Source: Erwinia tracheiphila (GTDB lineage Bacteria > Pseudomonadota > Gammaproteobacteria > Enterobacterales > Enterobacteriaceae). From it: DNA of 64,000 nt. A program made the position numbers and the translations under genes. Below are positions 8,422 through 18,309 of this stretch, piece by piece. Location: assembly GCF_021365465.1 (NCBI RefSeq), contig NZ_CP089932.1:1736001-1800000 (forward strand), given 5' to 3'. The notes beneath the pieces were generated by a model that had not been told where the DNA came from, ran no database searches, and was given only the letters and a program-made list of their open reading frames with translations. Every line of letters begins with the position of its first letter. Positions within the stretch are counted from its first letter, which is position 1.

Positions 8422-9849
8422 TTATGAAACCAGCTCCCTGGCATAGTCAAATAACGCCTTTAACTGAACTATTCTGCTTTTATCCCCTTCATACTGCACA
8501 AACAGGCTTTCAAGCCGTTCAACATAATCCCGTACCCGTTCAGGGCTGAGCATGTCACGGCGATGCTGCAGCCAGCGAAGTTGTTCTGCCTCATCCAGCG
8601 TGCCGGGGAAATTACGTGCGCGATAGCGAAAAAGCAGCTTTGCAATCCGTGGATCGTTGAAGGTGAGATCCAGCGCGGGCAAATGCTCCGGCGTAGTCTG
8701 CTGAATAATATTCATTGCGGTGCGGTCTGCGTCGCTGAAAAAACCGTCATAAAGCTGCGCGTCCACATTATTTGAAGGGGTGAATGGCTCTGTACCGACA
8801 AATACAGCCACTACCTTTTCACGAATCTCCGGGTGCTTCCGTAATAAAGCAAGGTTGTCCAGACAGCGCTGACGGGAAATCCCAAGCCGTTTGGCATCGT
8901 CCGGGCGCAGGGTATTAGCAGGCGCGACCACCGGGCATTTGTTGATGTGGAGCAGCTTAACAGGTACCGGAGACGAGTCTGCCAGCTGCTCGCGTCGCGT
9001 ATACAGACGCGTCCGCAACGCGTCGGAGTCCAGCTCCAGCAGTGGGGTCATATCACCGGCTAAATCACAGACAATCAGGGCATTTTTATTCACCGGATGC
9101 CAGGCCAGTGGAGCGATCCAGCTGGTGTTGCCGCGAAATACGCCGAACATACCTGAGATATGAACCAGCGGCTTCATCTGTGGAATATCCACCAGATGCA
9201 TGATTTTTTGCTTGTTGCGATGGCTAAAAAGAAAGTCGTAAAGGCGGGGCTGTTTCTCTTTCACCAATTTTGCCATGGCGATGGTGGCCCAGACGTCAGA
9301 CATGGCATCGTGCGCGTTCTGATGTGCAACACCATTAGCGTTAGTGAGATGCTCCAGACGGAAACTGGGAAAACCATCATCATTTTCTGGCCATTCAATG
9401 CCATCAGGGCGAAGAGCATAACAGGCGCGCATAACGTCCAGCAGGTCCCAACGGCTGTTGCCATGTTGCCAACTCCAGCCATAAGGGTCGTGGAAATTGC
9501 GGTACATCAGATTCCGCGTGACTTCATCATCGAAGCGAACATTGTTATAGCCGACAATGCAGGTTCCCGGTTTACTAAAGAGCTGGTGGATACGTCGAGC
9601 GAAGGCGGCTTCGGTTATTCCTTTTGCCCGTGCGGCCTGAGGCGTAATACCTGTGATCATTACCGCTTCAGGCTGCGGGAGATAGTCATCCCCAGGCTGA
9701 CAGTAAAATACTTCCGGCTCACCGATAATGTTGAAGTCCATATCCGTACGAACAGCCGCGAACTGGGCAGGGCGGTCCAGAGACGGGCTTTGGCCGAAAG
9801 TCTCATAATCGTGGAAGAGGAAGCTTGGCTGTATTTGCTGGTCTTTCAC
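8422..9849 (-). CDS. sbcB: Exodeoxyribonuclease I
   Basis: Processive 3'-5' single-strand DNA exonuclease used in recombination and mismatch repair. The DEDD-type exonuclease domain starts at once: FLFHDYETFG carries the metal-binding D14 and E16, GYNNVRFDDEV follows, and HNAHDAMSDVWATIAMAKL carries the last acidic residues. SH3-like and C-terminal domains complete 475 residues, the same length as the E. coli enzyme. It is convergent with plaP, as in E. coli (where yeeD and yeeE lie between), but here the space is filled with insertion sequences. The gene looks intact. Confidence 0.97.
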   Translation of the reverse strand: MKDQQIQPSFLFHDYETFGQSPSLDRPAQFAAVRTDMDFNIIGEPEVFYCQPGDDYLPQPEAVMITGITPQAARAKGITEAAFARRIHQLFSKPGTCIVGYNNVRFDDEVTRNLMYRNFHDPYGWSWQHGNSRWDLLDVMRACYALRPDGIEWPENDDGFPSFRLEHLTNANGVAHQNAHDAMSDVWATIAMAKLVKEKQPRLYDFLFSHRNKQKIMHLVDIPQMKPLVHISGMFGVFRGNTSWIAPLAWHPVNKNALIVCDLAGDMTPLLELDSDALRTRLYTRREQLADSSPVPVKLLHINKCPVVAPANTLRPDDAKRLGISRQRCLDNLALLRKHPEIREKVVAVFVGTEPFTPSNNVDAQLYDGFFSDADRTAMNIIQQTTPEHLPALDLTFNDPRIAKLLFRYRARNFPGTLDEAEQLRWLQHRRDMLSPERVRDYVERLESLFVQYEGDKSRIVQLKALFDYARELVS

Positions 9850-10011
9850 TGTATTTAATTGCCCACGATAGTTGATTTATGTTTTTGTTTTATATTGTTT
9901 TTTTATTGTTTTATCTGTTTTTAGATATTATTGTATAAGCATGATTGTCGATATATTCGTTAGTACATGGCACGTTGAGTACATAAAATCAGGGGAGTAC
10001 AAAATATTATT

Positions 10012-10164
10012 ATGGCTATCAGCGACACCAGGCTACGTTCTATCTATGGTAAACCATATTCTGGCGCACTGGAAATAACAGATTCAGACGGGCCGGGAGC
10101 AAGGATTACGCCACGAGGTGTGATTAACTTTCAGTTCCGGTACAGATGGGTGAACCGCCGATGA
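10012..10164 (+). pseudogene. Phage integrase N-terminal fragment
   Basis: Fifty codons start MAISDTRLRSIYGKPY and include ITDSDGPGARITPRG and FQFRYRW. This is the arm-binding N-terminal domain (DUF4102 type) of P4-like tyrosine recombinases. The match stops at RYRW, about position 10150, where methyltransferase sequence on the other strand begins. The catalytic domain is missing. It marks a deleted prophage or genomic island. Confidence 0.7.
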
Positions 10165-10379
10165 GAATATATGGTGCCTGAATCTCTTCATTATTCAGTC
10201 TGGCTGCCAGTGTGTTCATGTCGCCATAATCAGGTGTTAAAGGCCAGTGTGTGGCCAGGACGCAGCATGGGAACGGCTCAATTTTACTGAACCATACCCC
10301 TTTGAAGCCCGGGGCACCCAGGCGACACCTGCCGCTTCAATACCGGAACATACAGAGCCGAAGGTAACATTATTGCTGG
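10125..10379 (-). pseudogene. Phage-type DNA cytosine-5 methyltransferase fragment
   Basis: Read on the minus strand, FGSVCSGIEAAGVAW (SAM-binding motif I) is followed, after a one-base frameshift near 10310, by GFKGVWFSKIEPFPCCVLA, GDMNTLAARL and APYILIGGSP. The family continues with the catalytic PCQ loop, but here the sequence changes after GGSP, at the junction with the integrase stub. The N-terminal side abuts ISL3 copy A. Frameshifted and lacking its catalytic loop, it cannot be active. Confidence 0.7.
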
Positions 10380-10387
10380 TCTTTTAT

Positions 10388-11704
10388 GGGACTTCCCCGA
10401 TCATGGTGGGAGACTCAGAACGCCGTGTTCAGCTTCCCGTAGTGGAACATTACGCCCAGCTTGAACCGTTCTTTATTCCTGAAGCCCCGTGACTTGATCC
10501 TCAGCAACCGTATTTTACTGTTCAGAGACTCCGCATTGCCGTTCGATACCCGGTTTTTCATCGCATTCAGAATGCCGTAAAGCCGCTTTGCCACCATGCG
10601 GGCAATGCTGACCATGAGTGTGGTATGCCGGTGTCTTTAGCCATCGCCATCCATTCCTGCCACAACTTACGGCTATGGTCGTCATAGCGGCGGTGCCACA
10701 GATCGCGGGCAAGCTCTTTCATTACCCAGCACTGGTTCGTTTGCGGTAACACCAGCCGGGCAACTTCTAACCTCTCAGCGCGGCGCCCAAAGCGATTTTG
10801 TTTGCTGTAAAACCATAAGTAGCGTGAGCGGTGGGCGTCTTTCCTGTCTGACGACGGGATCTGTTTCATCTCAGCCTGACGGGTTTTATCAACGATGGCG
10901 CACAACATTTTTGCCACATGGAAGTGATCGAAGGCGATTTTATCCACGGCATTGGGGAGATGGATGCGTGCAGCACTGATATAGGCCGTGTTCATGTCCA
11001 TAGACAGCGTTTTTATCTCTTCAAGCTGGTGATCTCTCAGGCTACGCAGATAACTGGCAAGACTTTCTACACCGCGATCGTCGGTCAGTTGCAAAGCGCG
11101 TCCCTGCCTGTCAGAGATAACGGTGACGTACTGGTGTCCTTTTTTGAACCCGACTTCATCCACGCAGAGATGACGGGCCGATAAGGGTTGTTTTATCCGG
11201 GCCAGGCCTCGTTTTACTGCGCGCATCATGATGCCGTCCACGGCATTCCAACTGAGTTTGAGCTGCTTTCTGACAGCATCCACGGTGCTAATTTTCAGCC
11301 ATGAAAGAACAAAGGCTTCGAACAACAGGGTGTAGCGGCTGCCTGGCCCCGCCCACGGAACCGGCAGTGTCTGGCAACCGTGCTCGGGGCAGTCAATGCG
11401 GGGTACATCAGCTTCAACCAGCGTGGTGAATTGACAGGTATCGAGGTGACGCCATTTGCGACGCCGGTGGTCATGTATGGGGCAGGATTTACCGCATGTT
11501 GGACAGGTCAGTTGAGTGTGCCCGACAATGCCGACAATCACAGTCACTGAACCAGATTTTTCATCAAGAGAAAGGGATTTTACCTGCCACGGTGCGGACA
11601 GGTTAAGGATATGGGCATAGAGGGACTTTTCGTCCATGGCAGACTCCTCAGAAAATCAAGACTGCCATCATAATGCCCTTAGCCACCACAACAGGGGAAG
11701 ACCC
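10388..11704 (-). mobile_element. ISL3-family element copy A, 1317 bp
   Basis: The terminal repeats read GGGACTTCCCC on the left and GGGTCTTCCCC on the right read inward. The 8-base target duplication TCTTTTAT is present on both sides (10380-10387 and 11705-11712), so the insertion is precise. It sits just before the methyltransferase fragment. Confidence 0.93.
10415..11637 (-). pseudogene. ISL3-family transposase with a C-terminal frameshift
   Basis: The main frame (10567-11637) has the cysteine-rich N-terminal zinc finger (CPTCGKSCPIHDH), a helix-turn-helix and the DDE core start VDEVGFKKGHQYVTVISD. Near 10605-10620 the frame shifts: the main frame ends in unrelated residues while the second frame gives VSIARMVAKRLYGILNAM, NAESLNSKIRLL and ends at 10415, as in the related copy B. 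Joined, the protein would be about 400 residues. Either programmed slippage or a disabling mutation is possible; the latter seems likelier. Confidence 0.85.
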
Positions 11705-11712
11705 TCTTTTAT

Positions 11713-12083
11713 ACAGTAATCCTTTAAGGTGTATCCACCAGCTGGCGGAATGGGCCCGGGTTTACTTCATGACCTTATCCATGGGGTGAATGGCTGCTGG
11801 CAGTGTGCAAGCTGTCAGCAGTCGCCCATTTTCAGAAGTGCAGAAACTAAAAAGCCACCTCGAAACGGGTGGCTGTTTTTTTGCCCCTAAAAAGCAAAAA
11901 TCCCCGCCGACTGGCGAGACTTTAATGTTAAGCGGTGTGTCGTAGTAACCACTCTTAGCAGGTTACAACACTTTTTGCGGACCGCAGCGGAATTATTTAT
12001 ATTTATCCCGGTTTTTTACAGCTCTGGTACTGCCACTTGTGGTAATCATCATGTCCAGTTAACAACGAACAGAGAAAGGACTC
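11713..12083. other. Intergenic region, upstream of a degraded effector-like gene
   Basis: Apart from the terminator at 11853-11882 I see no gene. The part next to ISL3 is probably the upstream region of the methyltransferase remnant. Confidence 0.4.
11853..11882 (+). terminator. Rho-independent terminator
   Basis: AGCCACC (11853-11859) pairs with GGTGGCT (11868-11874) and is followed by G and seven T. It has no clear upstream gene on the plus strand, so it probably belonged to a gene now deleted or replaced. Confidence 0.7.
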
Positions 12084-13299
12084 ATGTCACGTAGCATTGC
12101 ACCCGGATACTGTACGTTGAAAGACAGGGATCGCTGGAGAGTCAGGCACGGGAACTCTTCAGGGATACCCGCTCCCCTGCCACCAGTCTGTTTATGAAAC
12201 TCAATGCGGATACACCTATTCAGCTGACAATGCACATGCTTAACAGTCTCAGGCAGTTGAAGAACAAAACCAGTGCTGCTTTTACCGACGTTAATGGCGA
12301 CGATGCCAGCTTTATGCAGAAACATTACGGACTGATTGCTGCGCTGATCGACGCCGGAGGCAAGATTTTCAGCACCGCTGGCGATGCAGGTGAAAAGTAC
12401 TTCAGGGCTATTGAGCAGACACTGAAGAAATTGAGGCCAGCTACCAGAATCAGTTTCGCACTCAGGGAACGCTGATCGGCCAGCAGTTTTACGTTGAGCG
12501 CAATCAGCTGTTGAATCAGTTAAAAGAGTGGGTCAATAAACCGCTGTTAAAATCGCTGGCCCGCTATACCGTGAAATTCCGCCAGTATGAAAGCATGAAG
12601 CGGGCGTTAAACCTCTCCAGCCGCTCGATGGTGCATGAGTGGTCAACTGTGGGGCTGGGTGGCATTCCCGGTTATTCTTACTATGTCGGTAATGCGGACA
12701 GAGCAGCGCGTTTCCTTAAGGCCGGAGGGTATATTGGCACTGGATTTTCGTTTGCCGGAACGGCGAATGATGTGGTGAATGCCTGTACGACAGGGCGGAA
12801 AGAGGAATGCGGGAAAATAGCTGTGCGGAAATATTCAAAATTTGCGCCTGGTACCGCTGGAGGCATTGCAGGGGGGCATATGGAGGTGCTTTTATGGTCG
12901 GCGCTTGTACCGCTATTCTTAAATTATGCTGAAAAGGACTCAGGCATTAAAATTAATTCGATTAATATTGATAATTATTTATCTGAGTATCATCAGTGGC
13001 CGGTGAATAATAAAAGGAATTATACCACCAGATTATGGTCTCCTCAACTGCCAGGAGCCATGAGCATTTTTGAAAAAATGGAATAAATGTAAAAAACGGA
13101 CAAAACACTCAGTCTCAAAGTCCGGGGGCTGGCAACTGAATATGCAGAAATAAAAGAAAAATATGTACCCAAAATAGTCCCACCGGGGTTTATTGAAAAA
13201 CGTTACTATGAATTAAATCCTGATGTCGCGGTGGCGGGGGTGGATGCAGTCAGGCACTACCTTGATTTCGGCCGGCATGAAGATCGGAAATGGAAATAG
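12084..13299 (+). pseudogene. Degraded glycine-rich putative effector/toxin gene
   Basis: ATG 12084 has a good ribosome site (AAAGGA), but the first frame ends at about 12197. The protein-like sequence continues in a second frame (QGSLESQARELFRDTRSPA into MKLNADTPIQLTMHML), shifts again near 12430 at a run of A (LKK to IEASYQNQFRTQG), and runs to 13086. After two stops (13084-13092) the same frame carries a short C-terminal module, FIEKRYYELNPDVAVAG then RHYLDFGRHEDRKW, to 13299. The centre has a hydrophobic glycine-rich stretch (GGYIGTGFSFAGT, APGTAGGIAGG) like membrane-active toxins. The family is not firmly recognised. A secreted effector is inference. Confidence 0.5.
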
Positions 13300-13322
13300 C
13301 CATAATCCAAAAAGGTTGTCTT

Positions 13323-13424
13323 ATGGCTGACAGATTCAGCGCTAAAGCACTGGTGGCCTTAGTGTGCTTAACCTGTCCGATTCCGGCGCAATTCAGCAGA
13401 GGCCAGCACCTTTTTGCCTGTTAA
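13323..13424 (+). pseudogene. Possible 5' remnant of a small secreted or lipoprotein gene
   Basis: ATG 13323 follows an AAAAGG-type ribosome site and encodes MADRFSAKALVALVCLTC, a positively charged then hydrophobic start ending in Cys like a signal sequence. The frame then runs into the 3' end of the convergent acyltransferase gene and stops at 13424. Its place directly after the putative effector gene would suit an immunity or partner protein, but this is speculative. Confidence 0.25.
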
Positions 13425-14215
13425 AATTACTGGTTTCTCAACGAACTTAAACAGCAGGGCGGCCAGCACATAGACTGGTGGAATTGTGATGGCGCAGACG
13501 GTGGCAAAACGAACCAGGTCGCTGCTGGCAGGCAGATTGCTGTGAGTGAGCAGCAACGCGATAGTCGGTGTGACAATCAGCAGATGCAAAAGATACACCG
13601 AGAAAGAGACGTCACCCAGCCAGGTGCTGAGACGGTTATTCAGCATTTTTCGATGTATTGCCACAAGCCGTGCCGCCGCGCTCCGTTCAGTGTGTTGCCA
13701 GAGGATAGCAGGCATACCCACGATCATCAGTGTTTCCATGGCAATCTGCAGAGGGATAGGTTGAGGGTCAATAATCACCCTGACCACCGGGCCAGGCAGG
13801 GCAAAGACAACATACAGCACTGACTTGCGCCGCACGTCTTCGGCTAGCAGCATCCCTGCAATAAACATATTCAACTTAATCAGGATCATTGAGGGCATTT
13901 CAAAAGCCATATAATAATACGCCAGCACAAAACGCGCTGCACAGCACAGCAGGATAATGCCCGTCAGAGCGGTAGCGTAGCCGAAACGCATCACCGCCAG
14001 CATGATAAAGGGGAACAGCAGATAAAACTGCATTTCAAGGCCAGTACTCCAGTCGGGCAATACGGTGTTAAAGCTATAGGCAGGGAGCATACCGAAAAGG
14101 AAACTGAAGTGTGTCAGAATATTTGCCAAAGACTGGTCACTGTAACGTGAACTCTGCGTTGCGGTTGCGGAATAAAAATGGGCAATGGTCTCGCGCATTT
14201 CACCAAACCATGGGC

Positions 14216-15630
14216 TAATGCCGATCATTTAAGGATCGGTTGACCGATCCGGTTTATGCGGTAAAAAGGGTTCTATGTTCATCATGGAACCCTTTTTAAA
14301 TGGAACTTTCCCAGGCCCTCGGCATCATCAATGCCGCCACTCCTGAGCGCGCCCGTAGTCTCGCCGACCTTATTCCTCCCGAGCTTATTCAGCAGGCGCT
14401 CACCCTGACCGATACCGTTACTTTGCGTAAACGTAAACTTTCCCTCGAATCCATGATTTGGCTTGTCGTTGGGATGTCCATTTTTTGCGATCGTCCGATG
14501 ACCGAAATCGTCAATCTGATGGATATTACTGACCGGACCGGAGCTCCTTTTACCGCACGCAGCGCTGTCATTCAGCGCCGTAAGACTCTGGGTGAAAATG
14601 CAGTGCGGGAGCTTTTTGATATCACACAGCAGCACTGGAATCAGCAGGCTGCACATCCAAAATGGCACGGTCTGAATCTGTTTGCTGTCGACGGCGTGGT
14701 CTGGCGTACCGCCGATACGCCGGAAAACAGAGCCGTCTTCAGTAAACACAGCAGCCAGTACGGCGAAGGCGGCTATCCTCAGGTGCGAATGGTTTGTCTG
14801 ATGGAGCTGAGCAGCCATCTGATCGCCGCCAGTGCATTCGACAGTGAAAAAGTCAGTGAAATGCGGCTGGCTGAGCACCTGACGGAGAAAACCCCGAATA
14901 ACAGTATCACCCTGTTCGATAAGGGATTTTATTCGATGGGTCTGCTTCATCACTGGCAGACAGCAGGAGAACACCGTCACTGGTTGTTGCCGTTGAAAAA
15001 ACACGTACAGTATCAGGTGGTTCGCCGTTTGGGGCGTGGAGATGAACTGATATGCCTGAAAACCAGTCCACGAGCCAGGAAGCAATGGCCAGGGGTCCCG
15101 GAAGAAATGGTGGCAAGACTGCTGACCCGCAGGGTAGACGGTAAAGAGAGGCAGGTGCTGACGTCACTGACAGACCCGAATCGCTATCCGGGTAAAGATA
15201 TCAGCGAGCTATATCGCCACCGCTGGGAAATAGAACTGGGCTACCGGGAAGCAAAGCAGGGTATGCTGGACAGCCGGTGGACATTACGCAGTCGCCTGCC
15301 GGAGCTGGTGAGACAGGAGCTATGGGGGGTACTGCTGGCTTATAACCTGGTGCGATATCAGATGGTGCAGATGGCGTTCCATCTGAAAGGAGATTACCTG
15401 CCTTACCAGCTGAGCTTCAGTGGAGCGATAAGCGAAATAATCCGGATGCTGATAACCCTGCCCTGGGCTTCGCCGGGAAAAATGCCGGGAGAACTGAGAA
15501 CCCTGTATGAACAGGCGAAATGGCTTGTGTTACCGGGTAGAAGAGAGCGAAGTTACCCGAGAGAGTTGAGGGTAAAGAGCAGGAAATATCCGGATAAAAA
15601 GGTTGCTGGTCACCTTAAGTGACCAGCATT
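14216..15630 (+). mobile_element. IS4-family element, 1415 bp
   Basis: The ends read TAATGCCGATCATTTAAGG on the left and AATGCTGGTCACTTAAGG on the right read inward, close to the IS4 terminal repeat. The 11-base duplication AAACCATGGGC at 14205-14215 and 15631-15641 matches the known IS4 target size. The element lies in the acyltransferase gene. Confidence 0.93.
14300..15622 (+). CDS. IS4-family transposase
   Basis: The 440-residue DDE transposase has the N-terminal IS4 domain (about residues 1-110), aspartates in FAVDGVVWR and [10 protein letters not shown], and the hallmark Y(2)R(3)E(6)K signature in [18 protein letters not shown]. Full length for IS4 (442 residues in E. coli) and uninterrupted, so it is probably active. 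Confidence 0.95.
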   Translation: MELSQALGIINAATPERARSLADLIPPELIQQALTLTDTVTLRKRKLSLESMIWLVVGMSIFCDRPMTEIVNLMDITDRTGAPFTARSAVIQRRKTLGENAVRELFDITQQHWNQQAAHPKWHGLNLFAVDGVVWRTADTPENRAVFSKHSSQYGEGGYPQVRMVCLMELSSHLIAASAFDSEKVSEMRLAEHLTEKTPNNSITLFDKGFYSMGLLHHWQTAGEHRHWLLPLKKHVQYQVVRRLGRGDELICLKTSPRARKQWPGVPEEMVARLLTRRVDGKERQVLTSLTDPNRYPGKDISELYRHRWEIELGYREAKQGMLDSRWTLRSRLPELVRQELWGVLLAYNLVRYQMVQMAFHLKGDYLPYQLSFSGAISEIIRMLITLPWASPGKMPGELRTLYEQAKWLVLPGRRERSYPRELRVKSRKYPDKKVAGHLK

Positions 15631-16189
15631 AAACCATGGGCCAGCGATCAGTGCCACGATGAGCAATAGATAATAAAGCGGTGCAATACGAAAAAAACGT
15701 CGTGTCCAGAATTTGCGGATAGTGTTAACACTTTGCCACGGCTCTTTATGCTGGCGTTCAACATAATTCTTTGCCATGAGATAGCCCGAAAGCAAAATAA
15801 ACAAATCGACACCGATACCCGGTGATGAAACCAGCACGATGTGACAGTGCGTCAGCAGGCTGATATGGCCTACCAATACCCAGAGCGACGCAACACCTCA
15901 CAGCCCTTCCAGTTCAGGCGACCAGCCCCTTGCAGATGACATATTCAATCCCTCATCGTTCGTTTTTTGTCGTGAAGTGTAAATATGAAGTAACAATTGG
16001 AAATACCATTAATAACTAAAGTAGAAATTATCAGAATTTCCCTGGATGCTGATGGCAGGTGGACGAAAAAAATGACTGCAGGAAATAAAAAATTTCAGTC
16101 TGATATGCTAAAAATAAATATTTTATTTAAATTTAATGCTGATATTTGTTCAGGATTAACGTAAATGTCACACCTGCCACATGAAGCAC

Positions 16190-16720
16190 TTTCCTGAACT
16201 CCCACTCCGCCGTAACATACTGAGCCAGTATACACTCCGCTACCCGTCGCCGTTGCACGCTCTGAAGGCGTCCTTGTTGGACACCTCCCCGGGCTGGCAA
16301 TGCGCCGTATCGCCGACTTACACGCCGGTGAAGCCAAAACCGATGCCCGCGATGCGGTCATCATCGCCGAAGCAGCCCGTACCCTGCCTCACGCGCTACG
16401 CACGCTAAAGCTGACCGACGAGCAAATCGCAGAACCCTCCATGCTCTGTGGCTTCGATGATGATCTTGCCGCGCAGACAACGCAGGCCAGCAACCGTATC
16501 CGCGGCCTGTTGACCCAGATAAACTCCTCAAATGTGCGCTGTTCCTGTCGGCCTTCGCGGTGTTCAGCGATCCGATCTCCAGGGCTTAGTACACACGCAC
16601 AATGAGCCAGAGGAAACGACATAGCCAGGCGGTTATAGCCCTGTCAAGGGGGCGCTGTGGTGTTCTATGCGCCATGATGCGCGATATACCCCTACGACGT
16701 CATAAACATGCCTGACAACT
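16190..16720 (+). pseudogene. IS110-family transposase remnant
   Basis: MRRIADLHAGEAKTDARDAV and IRGLLTQI are the DEDD-domain part of IS110-type recombinases. Further on, AVIALSRRRCGVLCAMMRD (about 16628-16685) is the C-terminal end. The middle, including the transposase_20 domain with the catalytic serine, is gone and frames differ. It is unrelated in sequence to the intact IS110 at 58565-59575. Confidence 0.75.
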
Positions 16721-16740
16721 TAATAGGGGCACGTTCCATG

Positions 16741-16881
16741 CTATTCTGGTGCCACCGGGTTGAGTGCATCATCACGCATCCGCATAATGGTCTGCCAGGA
16801 AGTGCCGAATTCCCGCGCCACAGAGCTGATACCGGCACCCGCTTTCAGGCGTTTAAGTGCGATCTGCCGTTTTTCTGACAT
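16741..16881 (-). pseudogene. Serine recombinase C-terminal helix-turn-helix fragment
   Basis: A 46-residue frame begins MSEKRQIALKRLKAGAGISS and continues VAREFGTSWQTIMRMRD. This resembles the DNA-binding domain at the C-terminus of Hin/resolvase-type serine recombinases. The catalytic domain is absent and an in-frame stop lies a short way upstream. It is probably a mobile-element leftover; a stand-alone helix-turn-helix protein is the alternative. Confidence 0.5.
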
Positions 16882-17118
16882 CCTGTTATTTTCAGAAGAC
16901 AACTGCACGAAATGTCAGAGGCGGAGTGCGCGGGTTACCGCAATGATAACCCGGGACTGACTGAATGGTTTCTTTTCTTCCGGTTGTCAGGCGACATGTT
17001 CTGACCAGATGACGCTCACAAAAATCAGCAAAACTGACTCCTGGCTGGCATTCCGTTTCTCTTTTGTTTACTCATGCGGGAAGTTAATGAATGAACTCCA
17101 CCTGAAGAAGGTAATCTT

Positions 17119-18307
17119 ATGCAAAACAGGAAAATGCGGGCCACTTGGGTATCCGGCGTTATCAATCTGGATTGGCCTTCCGCCTCCTCACTCACTATCC
17201 GGGATGATGTTGAGCGTATTAAATGGCAGAAAGAAGAACTGACCGGTATTCTTGACGATATCGTGGCCATGAACATGAACGCCGTGATATTTCAGGTGGT
17301 TCCCTGTGCCGATGTGCTCTATGCATCAGACTTACTGCCCTGGTCGAAATACCTGACCGGGACGCTGGGCAAAAATCCCGGCTTCGACCGCCTTGCCTGG
17401 GCGGTTGAACAGGCTCATACCAGAAACATTGAGCTTCACGCCCGGGTTAATCCGTACCGCCTCTCAATGAATACCCGCGATGCCACCGTCGATGAACTGA
17501 ATAACTCATTTCCGGATTCTGCTTCCGGCGTTTACAGAACACATCCTGAATGGACCCGCGTCGACTATAATCGCTTCGCGCTTGCTCCGGTATTCCAAAG
17601 GTTCAGGCCTGGCTCGCCGGTATCGTTGAGGAAATTGTCACCCGGTACGATGTCGACGGTATTCAGTTCGATGATTACTTCTATTACGAATCCGCGGACT
17701 CCTCGCTGGACGACGACGCCACCTGGCAGAAGTCCGTCAGGGCTTCAACAGTAAAGGTGACTGGCGAAGAAACAATACGTATTCCTTGGTGGATGCCTGT
17801 CACTGGCGGATTAAGGCCATCAAACCCGGCGTCCGCCCTGCACGCGTATGGCGGAACAGGGTCGATGACCCGCTGGGGTCAGACATGCAGGCCGGGGGCC
17901 CAAACTATGATTCGGTGTATGCGGACACGCAGAAGTGGGTACCTGACGGCATCATTGATTATATCGTGCCCCAGGTTTACTGGCCCTTTGCCCGCAAAGT
18001 CGCCCGGTATAATGTGATAACCCGGTGGTGGGCCGACACCATCAGAGGCACTGTTAGTGCACTGTATATCTGCATGGTGCTTTACAAGGTCGGTATCCCG
18101 TCAGCCGCTGAACCTGACTGGACGGTCGAAGGCGGGGTGCCCGAAATCACCCGGCAGTTTGACCGGAATGATTCCCTGAATGACGTGGACGGATGCATGC
18201 TGTTCCGCCACATGTTTCTGAGAGAGCCGCAGACGCAGCAGGCTGTTGAGTATCTGAAAGCGCGCCGGGCGGCAGCCGGATGTCAGGCACAGGAAGAGGA
18301 GAAATAA
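17119..18307 (+). pseudogene. GHL10-family (DigH-like) glycosyl hydrolase, frameshifted
   Basis: A glycosyl hydrolase-like TIM barrel starts right at the N-terminus (MRATWVSGVINLDWPS) with no signal peptide, after the ribosome site AAGAAGG. The first frame holds to about 17588 (HARVNPYRL, HPEWTRVDYN), a second gives GIPKVQAWLAGIVEEIVTRY and DVDGIQFDDYFYYESADSS, and a third from about 17735 gives GDWRRNNTYSLVDACHW, IDYIVPQVYWPFARKV and the end at 18307. At least two frameshifts, plus a likely small deletion near 17835, break it. E. coli DigH of this family cleaves peptidoglycan strands already stripped of peptides. The amidase gene follows after 2 bases. Confidence 0.8.
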
Positions 18308-18309
18308 AA

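Larger units (their letters stand above)
13368..15942 (-). pseudogene. Acyltransferase family 3 (OafA-like), nonsense plus IS4 insertion
   Basis: Inner-membrane acyltransferase of the type that O-acetylates surface polysaccharides. The 5' part (ATG 15942 to 15631) encodes GVASLWVLVGHISLLTHC and GVDLFILLSGYLMAKNY, and the 3' part (14215 to 13368) encodes many membrane helices and FSVYLLHLLIVTP. IS4 splits it at 14216-15630. Separately, codon 15 (15898-15900) is TGA where the family has arginine (EGLRGVASL). Either lesion alone would inactivate it. No other break is seen, so loss was probably fairly recent. Confidence 0.9.

Noticed and set aside
14282..15085. 267-codon minus-strand ORF under the IS4 transposase
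   Set aside because: Antisense shadow of an intact transposase with family motifs; no ribosome site or recognisable domain.
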